Assembly: GCA_048013815.1 (NCBI GenBank) | Contig: CM106585.1 | Location: 12,896,001-12,960,000, forward strand | DNA from: Setoptus koraiensis | Lineage: Eukaryota; Arthropoda | Reading direction: 5' to 3' | Length of the DNA stretch: 64,000 nucleotides | Shown: positions 1 through 14,800 of the stretch, in pieces | How the letters are laid out: each line of letters starts with the position of its first letter | How positions within the stretch are numbered: the stretch's first letter is position 1 | Program-made: the position numbers and the translations under genes | Notes under the pieces: model-generated | The model's database searches: none | The model's input: only the letters and a program-made list of their open reading frames with translations | Told to the model about the DNA's origin: nothing

Positions 1-56
1 AGCCTCATACCACGAGCCTCATAGTGTGAGCCTCATAGTGTGAGCCTCATGGCGCG
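1..56. repeat. 14-base minisatellite, four copies, at the window edge
   Basis: Four copies of AGCCTCATAGTGTG-type units. The first unit begins at base 1, so the array may extend leftward. Confidence 0.9.
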
Positions 57-884
57 AGACGGGCCAGCACTGACAGCTCAGCGCCGAATTGGACGGGACA
101 GAGTCGGGCGTCAGGCGATTCGGGCAGCGGCCAGTTTCGTTTGATTCGCCCGGCTGGCTCGTTTAAAAATCAATTTCCATTCCGTGCAAAGAGCGCCCGT
201 TTATCCGCTTGCCGAGGCTTCTTTTTTGTGCGCCTTCGATTATCCCGACACGGACAGAAACAGAGCGAGCCGTTGGTCGTGTTGCGCTGGCGAGCCTTCG
301 GCCGTGTTGCGCTGGCGAGCTTTCGGTGGTATTGCAATGCGACGTCGATTAGAACAACGCTCGCCAATGGCGAGTCAACCGGGCCCCGTGACAGCCACCG
401 ACAATGGCGACCGCCGAATAAAATCGCGCCCGTGCAATCGAGCATTCGGGCCCGAAATGATTGACAATGGCGAAAAGAAATTAGAGCGCCCATTGTGTTA
501 CTGTTGGCTGGCGCGAGCAGCCGCCTGGCAAAATATCATCATGGCCAACATCATCAGCGCCGCCGAGCGGCTTGCCCAAGCAGCGTCAGAGCGAGGGCCA
601 GCCAGCCAGCAGCGACAATGGGCGCTGCAAATAAAAATCTCGGCGAGCTCGCCGGAGAGAGATCATTAAACGCTCTATTGAATGGTCAAACAACACACAC
701 ACACAAATAAGAGGAAAAAGATGAGCGGATTGAGTGACGCAACACAATGCGCCCGCCGCACAATTGCCGACCGGCTGGCCCCCGCTAACTGGCGGCCTCG
801 CCGGACAATGGCCCCGGCTGGCCCTCTCTGGGGCCCCTTTTATGTGGCGGGCCAGCTCGCCAGCAGCCGAGCGACACGAGCGAC

Positions 885-988
885 GGGGCCAGCAAAGCGA
901 CCGAAGCGACGGGGCCAGCAAAGCGACAGAAGCGATGGGGCCAGCGAAACGACAGAAGCGATGGGGCCAGCAGAACGACCGAAGCGAC
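885..988. repeat. 26-base minisatellite, four copies
   Basis: Four diverged copies of a 26-base unit that begins GGGGCCAGCAAAGCGAC. Confidence 0.9.
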
Positions 989-1280
989 GAGCGGCATTAG
1001 CTGGGCGCGTTGCGCAACGAGTCGCGACAATAATAGTGTGTCTCTATTCGCTGCTCGCCATTCAATTCCGCTAAACAAACAAGCGCGCCAGCGACGCCGA
1101 ATCTATTAGTCGCGAGCGGCGATATTTTTTAATGATCTTGGGCCCCTTTTTTGCGCTCAACTTGCTCGCGCGCGCTCTCAACTGATATGTTGTTGCGTCA
1201 TGCGAGTTGCGTCGCTTGCCGTTGCAGCAATACCAGTGACGCAACAATATCACCGCCAATATACCCAGCAGACAGATAAT

Positions 1281-1330
1281 AGCGACATATAGCGACATAT
1301 AGCGACATAAAGCGACATATAGCGACATAT
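1281..1330. repeat. 10-base minisatellite, five copies
   Basis: Five copies of AGCGACATAT, one with a single change. Confidence 0.95.
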
Positions 1331-4300
1331 AGCTGACACGGCCGACGCGGCTGACACGGCTGATATAGCTGTATCGGCGTGTCGCTATCTCGCTGGCTAG
1401 ACGGAGAGCCCGAGAGCCCAAGCGCCGCCCCGGGCGGCGGGTCTTCGGGCTCGGGCCTCGGAGCCACTATTGCGCGCCGGCTAGCCGGCCGGCTGGTCGG
1501 TTGGTCGGCCCACTAGCCAGCCGATGTGCCGCGGATGGCCGGGCCGAGGCTCGGGCCGCCAGTCGGCCAAGTCGCGGGAGCGAAAGGTGCGCGCTGCGAG
1601 CACTTTGCACATTATTACAAAACCGATACTAGTCGCCAGCCGGGGGCCGCATAAGTTATGTGGCCTGTCCGCCCGGATAACGCCAGCAAGACCGCGCCAG
1701 CCAGCCAGCCAGCGGCAGCCTTTCGACGGCGGCGAGGGGCCGCGAGAGGCCGCCAAAAGGTTTATGGCTGGCTGTTATTACTGTTATTACTATTATTGCC
1801 GTCGTTGTGTATTATTATTATTATTATGGCAATCGGTGATGCGTGATGGGGGCCCGATCGCTCTTGGCGCCGGAGTCACGCGGGTCTAGTCGCCGGGCGC
1901 TAGTGTCGTTGGGCTTGCGCCATAACCATTTGTCGCTCCCGCCGCCGTCATTACACTGACTCAGACACTGGCTGGCCAGAGACGCGGGGGCGCGAAGCCA
2001 GTTTTGGCGAGACCGTTTCAGTCACTTATTCAGTCAGTTATTGGTGCTGTCGTTGGCCGGCCGGCCGGCCGGCCGGGCCGCTGGCCGCCACCGGACCGCA
2101 GCGGATCCCGTTCGCGGACACTTGCCGAGACACCGCGTCGCATCGTTTGGCGATGCTGCCGGTCCGTTCGGGGGCGCTCATCATTGGGGGCGCCCATCAT
2201 TTGAGAGGGCATCGGCGGTTTGAAACGGCAGCCAGCAAACCGAGGCGCACCTCGCATCGGTCCGAACAGCTCGCGCTCGCAACAAACAAATTGCTCGCTT
2301 GCCAATAATACCTAAATTGGCTAATCTAGCCAGCGCTGGCGAACCGTCGAAGCGCGCCCAGCGATCGCAAGTCGCCCGGCGGATCGCTTATGTGCTCATG
2401 CTCCGCGCGCACTTGAGCGGCTCAATTTCAGCCCGACGCGATCGCTTTGGCCCAATCGATCGCCAGCGCGAGATCTATGGCCCGTTCCCGTTTCTGGTCG
2501 CAATCCGCAATTCAAGCCGTAGTTAAACTGGCGAGGCTCGATTAGTCGCGCTTGTTAGTTTGCGCTGGCGTCGGTGAGCCGTCGACTGGCTCGGTTTTGC
2601 TCGAATGAATCGATTCGAAATTCCCACTTGCAATTTCCAGCGATCGCAAATTCGATTTGGCGCCTCGGCGCAATCGGCCAACTGGCCAACTCTTTGCCAA
2701 AGAGTCTTTGCCGTTCGTGCACAAATTGCGTCATGCCATCTAGGCACCCTCTCACTGTGAGAGTCTCACAACAGTCAGTTGTTGTTGTCGTGTCATATGG
2801 TTGTTGTTGTTGTTGTTGCATCATGCTATTATATAACATGCTATGCATTATGTAACATACCATATATTATGTAACATGTGACTGTGCGAATCGCGTGCAC
2901 AGTTATACATAATGTTGCATGATGAGCATATTGCACGAGCAGCTCACGACGAGAGAAGAAGCTGACAAGCTTGTGAGAGAGAGCGCGCGCAAAAGTCAAC
3001 TCGTAATGAGTTGTTGCGCAATCCCGTTGTATTGATTCGTCACACGCGGACAGCACGTTGCAGCATAGTGGCGCGTGCCCGTCTTACACAACATGTTGTT
3101 ACATGCAGCTCGTGCAGCCTGACACAATTGCCACTCTGTCACACAGACACGAGCCTGACTGGCCGCGTTTGTTGACATGTGTGCACGTGGTGCCGCCGCC
3201 GTTGTTGTTGTTGTTTCAATGTTGGCGTCGCTATCGTTGTTGCCGTTGTTGTTGTTGTTGCAGTTGTTGCTGCTGCTGTTGTTGCTGTTGCTGCTGCTGT
3301 TGCTGGCAGCACGGTTGCTGGCATTCATGGGCGCAAGACGCATTCATCACACAACGACAGCACTGGTTGTTGTTGCATTTGTCGTTACGGTTGTTGTAGC
3401 GCTTGTTGTTACGGTTGTTGGTGCGGTGGGCGTTGCCGGCGGCCCGATGAGCGGAATGGCACCGACTGTGCGGGGCGAGCGGGTTGGCACCGATCGGGCG
3501 GGGGCCGGCGGGCGGGCGGAAGAAGCGTGTGATTCATCCGCATCGCTCGCATGATGAATCCGTTCGGTTCGCGAGCGGCTCGTGGGGCTCCGAGCAGTCG
3601 AGATTGTCGGCGCAGTGTTGTGCGCAGTGTGTGCGGGTGCACAGTCTTTTGTGCACAGTCTTGGCGCGACGTCAGGAGATAAGCGCAGGCTGCTCGACTG
3701 GCAAGTCGTTTGTTGTTGTTGTTTGCTTGTTGTTGTTTGTTGTTGTTTGTTTGTTGTTGTTTGCTGCCATGCATAATATCATTAGGTAACCGAGCGGCGA
3801 GCGAGCTTCACCTTACGTAAGCTCACGAGCCTGCCGACGCCAGCAGCAGTTTTAATGTGGCCGCCAGTCGGGCGATGCCGGCAGCGACACTGGCGACGAT
3901 ACTGGCAACGATACTGACCGAGGCGCCGGGGGCCGACAGAAAAGAATGAGCTCGGCGGGGCGAGTGGCCACTGGTCGCCAGCGGACGACAGTCCGGCCAG
4001 CGGATCGTAGGGTCGCCAGTGGACAGTTGATAACGGCGCCCCACTAAATCGGTTGTTACTTTCGGTCTAGTTATTTTAGTTGTCGTTGGCCGTCGTTTGT
4101 TGTCGCTTTAGTCGTCGTTGGCCGCTTCGGTTACTACGTGGACGTCGCTGTGTGGTGGTCGCTTTGTATGTTGATCTGCTGTTGTTGTTGTTGCTGTCGG
4201 TGGTTGGTTGCATCACTTGAGTGCATTGACCATAATGAACACGGTAACCAGAGCGCAGTGCGTCGCGGCGAGCACAACAGCAGCCATGCTATGCATACCA

Positions 4301-5353
4301 GCCACTATTATGAGATAAAATTGTTGCTGTTGTTGTTGTCGCCGCCGACAACAACAACAATGCCAGCGCTATCAGCCGACAGCAGCAGTGGATTTGTTGG
4401 CTAGCCGGCAGTGGCCAGCAGTAGCCAGCAGCCAGCAGTAGCCAGCAGCCAGAGGCAAAGATTATATCGAGCGCAAACAAACTTGCGCAACTGTTACTGT
4501 TTCGTTTGCTGCACTTGTCATTTGGGCCCGGCTCGCGGGGGCCCCGTGAAGCCAGCTCAATGCGTTTGGGTCTGGCATGTTTGCTGCACTTTAGCAGCGC
4601 ATACTTTGGCGTGGGAGTGCACTTTTGTGCGACATGTGATTTGAGTAGCGCCAGCAAATGTGTTTACACGCCCGCAACGACAACGACAGCAACAACAACA
4701 GCGACAACAACAGCGACAACAACAGCGACAGCAACAACAACGGCGACACAAACATTTGGCTGACAGCGCTGACAGCCGAGCCAACAGCGACGGCCGAGCC
4801 AACAGCGACAGCGTCCGGCCGGCGATACCTACACGCCAGCATCGTTACTATTGTCGTTAGTGTGTCGCTCGCAACTAACGCCATTCATTTGATCCGATCC
4901 GTTTCATTTCGAGCGGCTGTTAACGCGCACCCCGGGCCCGTTACGCGATCCGCGTCGCGTCGCCCCATAAGTGATAACACTCAAAGCCACTCACTTGTGC
5001 CTCATGCCACGTTATGCCTCATGCCACGTTATGCCTCATGCCGTTGCGTCATGCGATATCCCTGCCCAACGCTTACGCGCCGTTATGTGGCGCCCCAACG
5101 GCATGTTGTGCCATGTTAAGCGGTGCACAGGTGAGCAGTTGGGCCCCGCTGCTCGCTGGCGCTGTAGTCTGGCACAGGTATTCACTTTATAATTTCGCTA
5201 TGCCAACTGGCTGGCACAACTTGCGAGTCGCTGGCCGCTCCAATGATGGATGGCGCCCCCGCTCTCGGGCCAAGCTCGCCGGTTGCTGAGCCCGATCACG
5301 GACGGACGCACAATCGCATCGTTCGCTCGCAATCCATTTCCTCTTCGCCCTCT

Positions 5354-5400
5354 CTTCGCCCCTCTTTTCGCCCCTCTTTTCGCCCCTCTTTTCGCCCTTC
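5354..5400. repeat. 12-base pyrimidine-rich minisatellite
   Basis: About four copies of a CTTTTCGCCCCT-type unit in a strongly pyrimidine-rich strand. Confidence 0.85.
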
Positions 5401-7096
5401 TTTTTCACCATTCTTTTTCGCTCGCAGGCTCGCTGACTCGATGGCTCGCTGACTCGATGGCTCGCGTAGCCAGTGAGCTGGCAGCGAGTCGGCGGCGAGT
5501 CGGCCACCGAATGCGAGGGCCACTGTGACGACACTTGCTGCGACGCCCAGAGAGAGAGAGCGGGCCTCTCGCAGGGGCCCGCCGGCCAACACCGCCACAA
5601 GTCACGCCAGAGAGGACGTTTATGCCCGATAACGGTCAATAGGCCGTTAATAGGTTCAGGGTGGCGCTCGTTGGCGCTTCCCTGATCGCATCGCTGTGAC
5701 GCACAGTGCCTCAATTTCGCACAGAGATGCAATTTAGATTGGCGAATTGCAATTGAATTGTCGCTGGCTCCGTTACGTAGCACTCGCTGCATCACTGTAA
5801 CACTGGCATTGGTCACGCTGTGCGTCTTGTCGGAGATTTCAAACTCGCGTCGGTTCTTTTATCTCAGTTCGTTCAGTTCTTTTGTTGCTTGTTGTGCCAC
5901 CAGCGAACGCTCCGTCCAAGCCAGCGAACGCTCGACAGGCGACTCATCTATCGAGCCGCGTATCGAACTGGACTCACGAGGATGAGTGTGCAGTCTGATG
6001 TACGGTTGCACAGATTTGATCAGCAACGTTTGACAGTTCTGAGCGAATGGCGACACAAGTGGCATCGACGCTCGCCACTCGCACTGTCCCGCTCAGTTGA
6101 TTGGTCAAGCCTCGCTCTGGCCAGTTGTCTCGGCGAGCGGCCGCCTCGTGCGCACCAACAACAACCACAACAACAACAACGACGACGACAACAACAACGA
6201 CGACGACAACAACAACTGCGACTGCGACTCACTTGGTGCATGCACGTGCCGATTCAGTTTCCGGCGCGCACGTGTTTTTTGGTGGCGCAGCACATTTGGC
6301 ATTAGCGGGCTCATCTGTTGTGATTGGCTCACTCGCGTCAAGCCGCTGAGTCAAGCGCTCTCTGGCGGCGATTGCGGCGGGCCAAAGGTGCCAGCCGAGC
6401 GCGAGACACTTGACATTGTGGAGCCGGCTCGTCGAGTTTGTTCTGATTGTTCTGTTTATTTTGTCTGTTTATTCTGTCTGTTTTGTTGGCCGGCGTGAGT
6501 GGCGCAGCTTGCGCAAGAGTCGCCGGCAACAGCTGATTGTTTTGACAAATCAGCTGTTATCAGACGTACGTTTGACAATTGGCGAGCATGCGTTTGTGGC
6601 GTTGCCAAGCGACGATTTGGCGACTGGCCATATGACTCGCATGATGTGAGGCCAGCGATCATTGGTGACCAATGTGACAATGCGCCGACTGTGCGCATAT
6701 GTGAGAGAGCCTGAGAATGCGCCAACGATAGTGCGCCGGCCACTTGTTGTTGCTCGTGTCATTGGGCACTGCAGCGCATCACTGACCACTACTGAGCTGA
6801 CCACTACTGAGCTGGCCACTGTTGCGCCACAGGACACAGCTGACACAACTGACACAGCAACCAGGTGAGCAGCTGACACATCGACCAGGCGAACAGGCGA
6901 TCAGGCGAACAGGCGAACGACAAACAGCGAAACAGGCGAGCAGAAGGACGGACGAGCGTGGCCGCACAACAGGTTACGTGTGGGCCGAAAAAGAGTGACG
7001 CGCCGACTCGGGCGGCGAGAGGCGGCGTGTGAACCTGCGACAATATGCGACTAATCTAATTGTTTGTGATTCGCTCTCGCTGGCGCTCGCGCTCCA

Positions 7097-7229
7097 TTCG
7101 ACGAACGAACTTCGACGAACGAATTCGACGAACGAATTCGACGAACGAATTCGACGAACGAATTCGACGAACGAACTTCGACGAACGAATTCGACGAACG
7201 AATTCGACGAACGAACTTCGACGAACGAA
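7097..7229. repeat. 13-base satellite array, ten copies
   Basis: Ten almost identical copies of TTCGACGAACGAA. Three of them (1, 6 and 9) carry one extra C, making 14 bases. The array is stop-free in several frames, which explains the ORFs over it. Confidence 0.95.
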
Positions 7230-7980
7230 TTCCGTTGGCACTCACACGACAGTGTGTGCGCATGTCGGCATCGAGGCGCGCTCGCTTTCTCTCAATGACT
7301 GCCCGTGCGACTGTCACCGCGGCCACTGTCACTGCCGGCCACTGTCACTGTCAGCTGACCGGCGCACAGGTTGCTGCGCCTGTCAGGGCGCTGTCAGGGT
7401 CAGCTGGTTGCGCACATGACTTGTCGAGACTTGTTGTGCGCTGTGTCTCCACAGCACAGAACAATGGCGTCATGCGACTCGCCGCTGCCAAAACGGCAAA
7501 CATTCCGCAACAGCAGCTCCCATTTGGCCATTTGCTGCTCCGCTGCCACTGTCCGGCGCGACTGTCCGGCGCGATTGTTCAGAGAGAGCGGCCAGTGAGA
7601 GCGGCCAGTGCGAGCCCACGGGAGGCGACCGGCAATTTGTTGTCGGGTCGCGCCGGCAACCGTCAATTTGTTTGCCGGCGCGTCGGCGCAACTACATGCG
7701 CCGATCTAGATACTACACATACGCCACTGCTGTGCGTGCCACCATTGTAAGTGACAGCCGGCCGGGCCGGGCCGAGCCGAGCAATTGTGCCGATATGTTC
7801 ACACTTTGTTTTGCACTACTTGTTGTCCGGCAGCCGCGGCGTTGCTGGCCGGCGCGGATTCCCGCTGCAAATTGTGCTGTTGTTGTTGTACTGCAACTGC
7901 ATGCTGTAGCATTTGTAGGCTACAAATTGTAGCAAATGGTCCCGACTAACACCGCTAAACAGCGGCTGCCGCGCCGGCCC

Positions 7981-8018
7981 GTGCTGTGCCATATAATTAT
8001 TTATAATTGGCACAGCAC
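7981..8018. repeat. Perfect 11-bp hairpin with an AT loop
   Basis: Arms GTGCTGTGCCA (7,981-7,991) and TGGCACAGCAC (8,008-8,018) around a 16-base AT-only loop. Confidence 0.85.
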
Positions 8019-8786
8019 CAACGGGGCAGCACCGTTAGCCGCTGTCGGTGTGCTTCAACTGTGTCTCGACTGGCGGAGAAATTCTCGCAGCAGCGGCCGG
8101 CCCACAAATGCCAACTGGCGGCCAAGTTTGCTCGACTTTCGACTTCTTTGCACTTTCGAACGCTTCGCTGGTCGGAAACGCACAAGGTCGCCGTAGAGCG
8201 GACGGCACAGTGAGCAGCCAGTCGTTGGGAGGCGCAGCTCGGCCAACTGACAAACAAACAACAAACAACACAAACTGACCAGCTGACCAGCGCCGATCAG
8301 CTGTGCACGGTCGTCATCAACAAGTGTGATGCAACAGCAGCTAGTAATTAGATTAGCCGGTCGCCGCGTTTGACGGCTCGCTGTGCCGTTGTGGCGCAGA
8401 TCTAGATTCGGATTCGATTCAGGTTTTGTTCGGTGTTCATTCAGGTTTTGGTGCGGATTTGATTTTGATTCACAATTGTCAGATTCAGTTGCGCGGCGGT
8501 TCGTCTGACAAGCTCGCATTTGTGCGCCAAGGTGACACAAACAAGGCAAATAACGATCGTGCGCAATTGTCGGCGCGCAAAGACAGTTGCCAGCGAGCAA
8601 CCGCTGACCACTGGTCACTGCGCCGACAGCGCCGACAACGGCCACAGCGGCCGCAACGGCAACAACTGACCTGTCAAATGGCGCAACCAACAGCAACAGT
8701 GCGCCGTAATTGCCATTATGTTATGACTGACTCATTTGCATCACAATGGGCGCTGTTGTTTTGATAGCAGCTCGTCCATCGCTTAC

Positions 8787-8828
8787 ATCGACAATTTCAA
8801 ATCGACAATTTCAAATCGACAATTTCAA
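8787..8828. repeat. 14-base minisatellite, three copies
   Basis: Three identical copies of ATCGACAATTTCAA. Confidence 0.95.
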
Positions 8829-11800
8829 ATTGTGCGTGCCCGTCAATTGGCTCGCTGGCACTTGGGCCGACATTGCGATATTTGCGCGACATACTATACG
8901 ATATACCGGTATTTGTGCAGCAATCGCACAAAGTGTAATAATATGCCGATAATGTGCCAATTGTCACTGTCGCGCACCGTTGTAATATGTTGTGATAGCG
9001 TCACAATAGTATTGTGACATTGTTATGTTGTCGTGTTGCGCTATTGCGATTGAGCCACTCGCTAATGGTGCGATATGGCTGCGCTCGAGGGGCGACAGGC
9101 AACAGTTCAAGTGGACAGAGAGTGGCGAAAAGAGAGCAGACAATCGTTTTTTGGCACATTGTTTTGTTTTTGTTTTGTCGCGTTTGGTTGGCTGGCATTG
9201 AAATGGAAATTTCCTATTCGAAGCAAACTCGACTCCGAACCGACAATTGCGAACGTGAGCCGGCGCACAAAAATGAATGAACGCGAAAATGTTGCCCCAT
9301 CCAACACTTGCGCCGCTTCACACTGGCTCGAGCTTTTGCTCTCATTCATTACGTTCGCAGCCTCGTTGTTGTTGCGATGTCGTCGTTGTTGTTGCGTTGT
9401 TGTCGTTGTTGTTGCGTTGTTGTCGTTGTTGCTGCTGCTGTCGTCGTTGTTGTTGCTGCTGTTGTCGTTGTTAGGTGTTGTTGTGCCAGCGTCGCAACAC
9501 GATGATCGCGCACTACATGTTGCTGCAAATGTATCGCCCATTGCGCATAGACGCCGACCGGCAGTCGATTGGAGATTGCAAATTGCAAATTAGAGTGGCT
9601 GCTGTCGGATCTGGACGCGCCGTATCCTGGTTGCGTGTCGTTTATCGCTAACTGCTTATACCTGGTATATACACATGCAAATGGCATGCGAACTTGGCCT
9701 TGCAACAGCCAACCAACAACCAAAGCGACAACCAACAGCAGCAACCAACAACAGCAACCAACAACAGCAACCAACAACAGCAACCAGCAGCCAGCGCAAC
9801 GGCCCACGAAGTGGCAAATTGTGTGCGCCAATTGCTCGCCAATTGTGCACAGTGCGCCCATTCTGTGCCCAATGCAACGGCGCCCAGCGCTGACTGGTGG
9901 CCGGCAACACAGCCGGTAATATCTGCGAATGACTCTTAATTTAGACTGCCAACCAAATATCGGCCTGAATAACGCTAGCCCAATGCGAGAATATTCAATA
10001 TCCACGCTCGGATGCTGCCCAACGAGTGCTGGCGTCGGCGGAATTCAAGTGCAATTTCGAAGCTCGCGACTCGCAGCCGGCAAATCGAAGCTCGCGACTC
10101 GCAACTGGCAAATCGAAGCTCGCAACTGGCCGAATGGGCACACAGTCGAGCGATCGGCCAGCGCAAGAATCGGCGAAGAATCGAAGAATTCGGACAACAG
10201 CAACAATCGCACAAACGAACGCAGCCAGCGTGCACACAATTGGAGCAAAGTGTGAATGGAACCATTTTAAAGTTTAAATTAACACACACGAACGCAACAG
10301 AAAAGATGCAAATGCCCGTTCGCAGCGAACCCGCCAGAGCCCAATGAGACGTGACTGGCCGCAAATCACGACTTTGCGCAACATGTTTATAAATATACAT
10401 GCTCGCAACATTACAATGCCGGCGTGTTCATGTTTATTTTCGCGCCGATGGCCGGCTAATTAGCCGGCCGGCCTGTTGCAACTTGCAAGTGTTGCCCTGT
10501 CGGTTGTGCTCACTGCCGTGGCGAAGTGCGGCCAATGAGACCGACTTGTCCACTGTGCAACTCATACGAACCACTTGACACGAACATAAAAAGTGCACAG
10601 TCCGAACCGAAGTCCATTGATCGGATTCATTGTTGCGCCCGCGCTCACCTGAGCGTCCCAGTCTCGGCCTCTCAGGTGAGTTATGCAACGGCCAGAGCGA
10701 GCGTTGTTGTTGTTGCTATTATCGTCGTTGTTATGAGTGTTGTTGTTGTTGTTGTTGTTGCTGTTGCTGTTGTGGATGTTGTGAGTCATCGGTCAGCAGC
10801 GGCACAGGTAAGGCCGCCGGTTCGGGGCGGTTGCCGGACAGCTGGCACTTGTTGAATGGCTCGCAAGGCCGGCAGCGGAACGCAAGCGCGTCCCTTGCAG
10901 CAACAGGCTCGCTTTTGCAGCGTGCCCGAAAGAGAGACGGACGCGCTCAAGGTGAGCGCCGCGGCCAGCACGTGTTTTTTATTATCACATTCATCGTGCT
11001 ATCATGATGCGAGCTGTCGCTGATAAATCATATTACCATATTATCATTTATCATTTATCATGCGACTTGTGTCCGGCCCGACGACTCGCCATGACTGATG
11101 ACCGGCACCGCCAACAACAACACTCATAACAACAGCAACAACAACGGCATTAACAACAACAGCAGCAACAACAACAACAGCATTAACAGCAACAACACCG
11201 ACAACAACGACAACGCTCACAACAACAACAACAACAACAACAACGGGCAACCACTTGGCCGCAAACAAGCGCCGGAGCGAGCTGAGCGGCCGCTTCGGGC
11301 CGCCAACAAAGCGACCGAGCAACAAGCGAATCATGGCGCAGAATTCCATATCATACGCATGAGCCGAACCGAACACAACTAATCACGGCCGTAGCATGAC
11401 TAATCGCAATTGAACCGTGCCCCAAACATGAGCTGTCGCTGCCGCACAACGCCAACGGCGGCGCTAAACGCGCGCACGTTAACGTGTTCGTTGCAATTGC
11501 CAGCCCAGTTCTTAGCGCCTTCGAAATGCGAAATGCGAAGTTCGAATGGATTCGAATTGGGCCATTCGGTTGGAGCGATTCGCAGTGGAAGCCGCCCGGC
11601 TGTCGCTGCCAATCGGCGGCGCGTCCCACTGCCAGTGGCCACTACAAACGGACTGCCGCTCGTCACTTTCGCCACAGTCACAACTTTCTCCGGCGGTCGC
11701 TCGGCTCGCAACACACCGCTCACCGGCCCGCTAACCGGTCGTCGTGGCCGCTGTTGTCGGTGTCGGTGTTGTTGTCGGTGCTGTCGTTGTTGGCGGTGTC

Positions 11801-14800
11801 GCTGTTGCCGCTGCTGGCGTGATCAATAAATGGAAATAAATAGGAATAAATGGAGAGCAGTGGAAATAAATAGGAGCAAGTGCCAACGAGCGCCTATTTA
11901 TTATATATTCTATGGTGCAGACGGCCCACGACGGCCAATAAAAAGTGGCTGAAATCCCTGTTAACTGCTCAATTCCGACAGCCACCGACTGCTCCGATTG
12001 CAGTTAGGAACGCCGCTTACGGCCGCTCCGGCCACTTCGGCCACCACGGCCGGTTTAGTGCCGGCCGCTGACAATGGCGACCGGCGGTGCCAAAAGGCTC
12101 GCCCGAGAGCTGTCAGACAGACCGGTCTAATTATCGCGTCGACAACACCACTTTACAAGTGATTCGCGTTTATGGCCACCAGCGCGCCAGCGCGCCACAG
12201 CGCCATCTCGCCGCCGCTGGCACTGTCTGCCGAATCATCAAAATGTGTCCAATGGGTTGCTGCGGCGCGCTCATGCGTTTGCTGACCGCGGTCAGTGGGG
12301 CCCGGCGGCCGGATCGGCGAGCGGTGCGCGCATCGGTGATGCTGCGCCAGAAGGGGCCGCCGCTCGGGACGTGACCGAGGGATCGAGTCGGCCGGCCACG
12401 CGGGCCGGATGATGCGTCCGTCGGGCCGGCCAGCAGCGCCGCTTCCAGCGGCGAAGCTGTGAGGCGGGCCTGTGAGCCGGCCCTTGGCTGGCTGGCCGGC
12501 AATATTGAAAACGATATGGAGAGAGACATTGAGAGATGCCGGCCGGATTAGTGGCAGTTGGCCAGCGGACAGAGGCTTATATTTTTGTGTTATTATGTTC
12601 GCTTTGAGGCGAGTTATTCTTTAAGTCGGGAATTAAGTGTGCGGCTCGCTGACATCGCTGGCAGGGCCGTTTCTCGGCAGCGATCGCTGCCGAGCCGGCC
12701 GAGTGGCCGGCGCTGAGCGAGCGCAATGGCGACGGCGATGAATTTTTGCGAATCATGCGCGAATTCGCGATGATCATGTGATACGCGAAGAAACAAGATA
12801 CAGTCAGGGAATTATGTTGGTGTGTCTGGCCGGCTTTTAATTCCACTTCTCGCCTTGGTCGGCGGGCGACAGCGCGCGCTCGTTAGCGGTAAGAGGATTT
12901 TCTCCGCTCGGCGCTTCTTCGGGCGCTTCTCGGCCGCTCTCCGCGTTTCCTTCTTCTGATGGCCTAATAAGTGAGCTCTGCTGAGACCTGGCTGCTCCTC
13001 GAGCGATTCTGTTTGCTGCTTCTTGGGCTGCCTGTTCTCTGGTCGCCCGTTCTCTGGTCGCCCGTTCTTTGGTCGCCTGTTCGCGACTCGTTGGCTCGCC
13101 CGCTTGCAATTGGTTGGCTCGCTTGTTTGCAATTCTTTGATTCGCTGGCATTGGCCGGATCATGGCATGGGCATCATCATCATTAACTGCGATGGCGCAG
13201 TATTTATAGCCTGTGCACACACAGACAAGGTAGAAAGATTATCGCCGTCGTAATCATGGCTGCTCAGTGCCGGCTCGAGTTGCCCGTGTCACACCGCCAG
13301 CGACAACAGCAACACCGACACACGGCAACACCGACACCGACAACAACAACAACACAGGCAACAACAACACAGGCAACAACGACACAGGCAACAACAACAT
13401 AGGCAACAACGACGCCAACAACGACGCCAAAAACAACAGCAACAACATGTCCGCGTTGCAACGCCGCCGAGCCTAATCCTTGCGCCAGATGAAATATGCA
13501 AGCATGAAATGCAATATGCTTATCATTATTATTTATATAAAGTGGCGATTGTTTATAAACAATTCTCGCGTTTCACGAACGCCCGCCGAATGAACTTGAT
13601 TCTTTTCGCAGCGGACAACTTGTTCGGCCCGGCGCGGCTCGAGTTTGGGCCGGCTCACATTATACAAGTTGCATTTCGGTGCGCATTCGCTCATGATTAG
13701 GCGCTCGGATCAGATGCTCGATGGCTCGCATAACGTATATCACCACTCGAGCAGTGACTTTTGTCAATCAAGATTACACTGGCGGATTAGCATTAGGCGC
13801 TGCTCATCCCGCGACTCGCAACTCGCAACTGGCGACTTGCATCTCGCACACTCGCACTTGCAACCAGCAGCTTGCAACCCGCAACTCGCAACCAGATAAA
13901 AGATGATTCCTCGTCGTGATTTTTTGTTTGCCCTTCCCCTTCCACTGTCATCCGCTGCGCGAGCGGCTTCGATCGGCGAACTCCGACGGCGAACTCCGAC
14001 TTTGCATTGCGACTTCGAATTGCGACTTCCAACTTCGACGGCGAACTCCGACAGGCGAGCGGCGACGGCGAACGGCAGGTTGAGACTTCGAATTTCGCTG
14101 CAAACGATCCTCATGGTTGGCGATGATGCTCATGGTCGGTCATTGTGAGCCAATTTCTCGTTCGGAGGCTCGTCAGCGGCCGCATCGCCAGCATCGGCGA
14201 AATGAAACCGAAATAAATTACGGCCGAGCCATCGAGGCTCTCGATTTGAGAGTCTCAGTTTGAGACGAGCCGCCGAACGGGCCGCCGAACGAGCCTCCGA
14301 ACGAGAAACTGGCTCACAATTGTCAGCTCCGGCGGCGCCCGACACTGTTGGGCCGACATGTAGGCTGCATGCAGCGACAGCCGGCCAGTGGGCACCAGCC
14401 GAAACGGGAGCCGGCAGCAGAGAACGGGCCGACAATGTGGAACGCGCCAGCAATTGTTGCTGTTATATCGCGATTGGATGTCGCTGTCGATGCTTCTCGG
14501 TCGCTCGGCCTCGTTCTTGGGCCTCGTTGTGGGTCCCCGTTGGTGCTTGTTGGTGCTCGCTGGTGCCCGCCGGTGCCCGATCGCGTTGCACAGCGGCCCC
14601 CAACGGCACAGTGGCAAAGGGCCAACTGTGTGCATTGTTGTCGGCGGGTGTCATTGTTCATTTTTATTTGATTGTTGTCGTCAGTGAGTCAGTGTGTTTT
14701 CACTGCCGCTGACACGAACAACCAAAACAACAACCACTCACAACAGCAGCCACGTCGAACGCGGCGACCGGCAACAACGGCCAACAGCCAACAGCGACAA

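Noticed and set aside
5187-5816. Minus-strand frame of 209 codons
   Set aside because: It crosses a pyrimidine/purine minisatellite (Arg/Gly/Glu/Lys-rich translation) and lacks any recognisable motif.
7097-7229. CRISPR-like array
   Set aside because: The copies are directly adjacent without spacers, in a eukaryotic context; it is a minisatellite.
9349-10005. Long minus-strand frame of 218 codons
   Set aside because: It overlays CAA/TTG runs that are open in several frames on both strands; no domain, no splice support.
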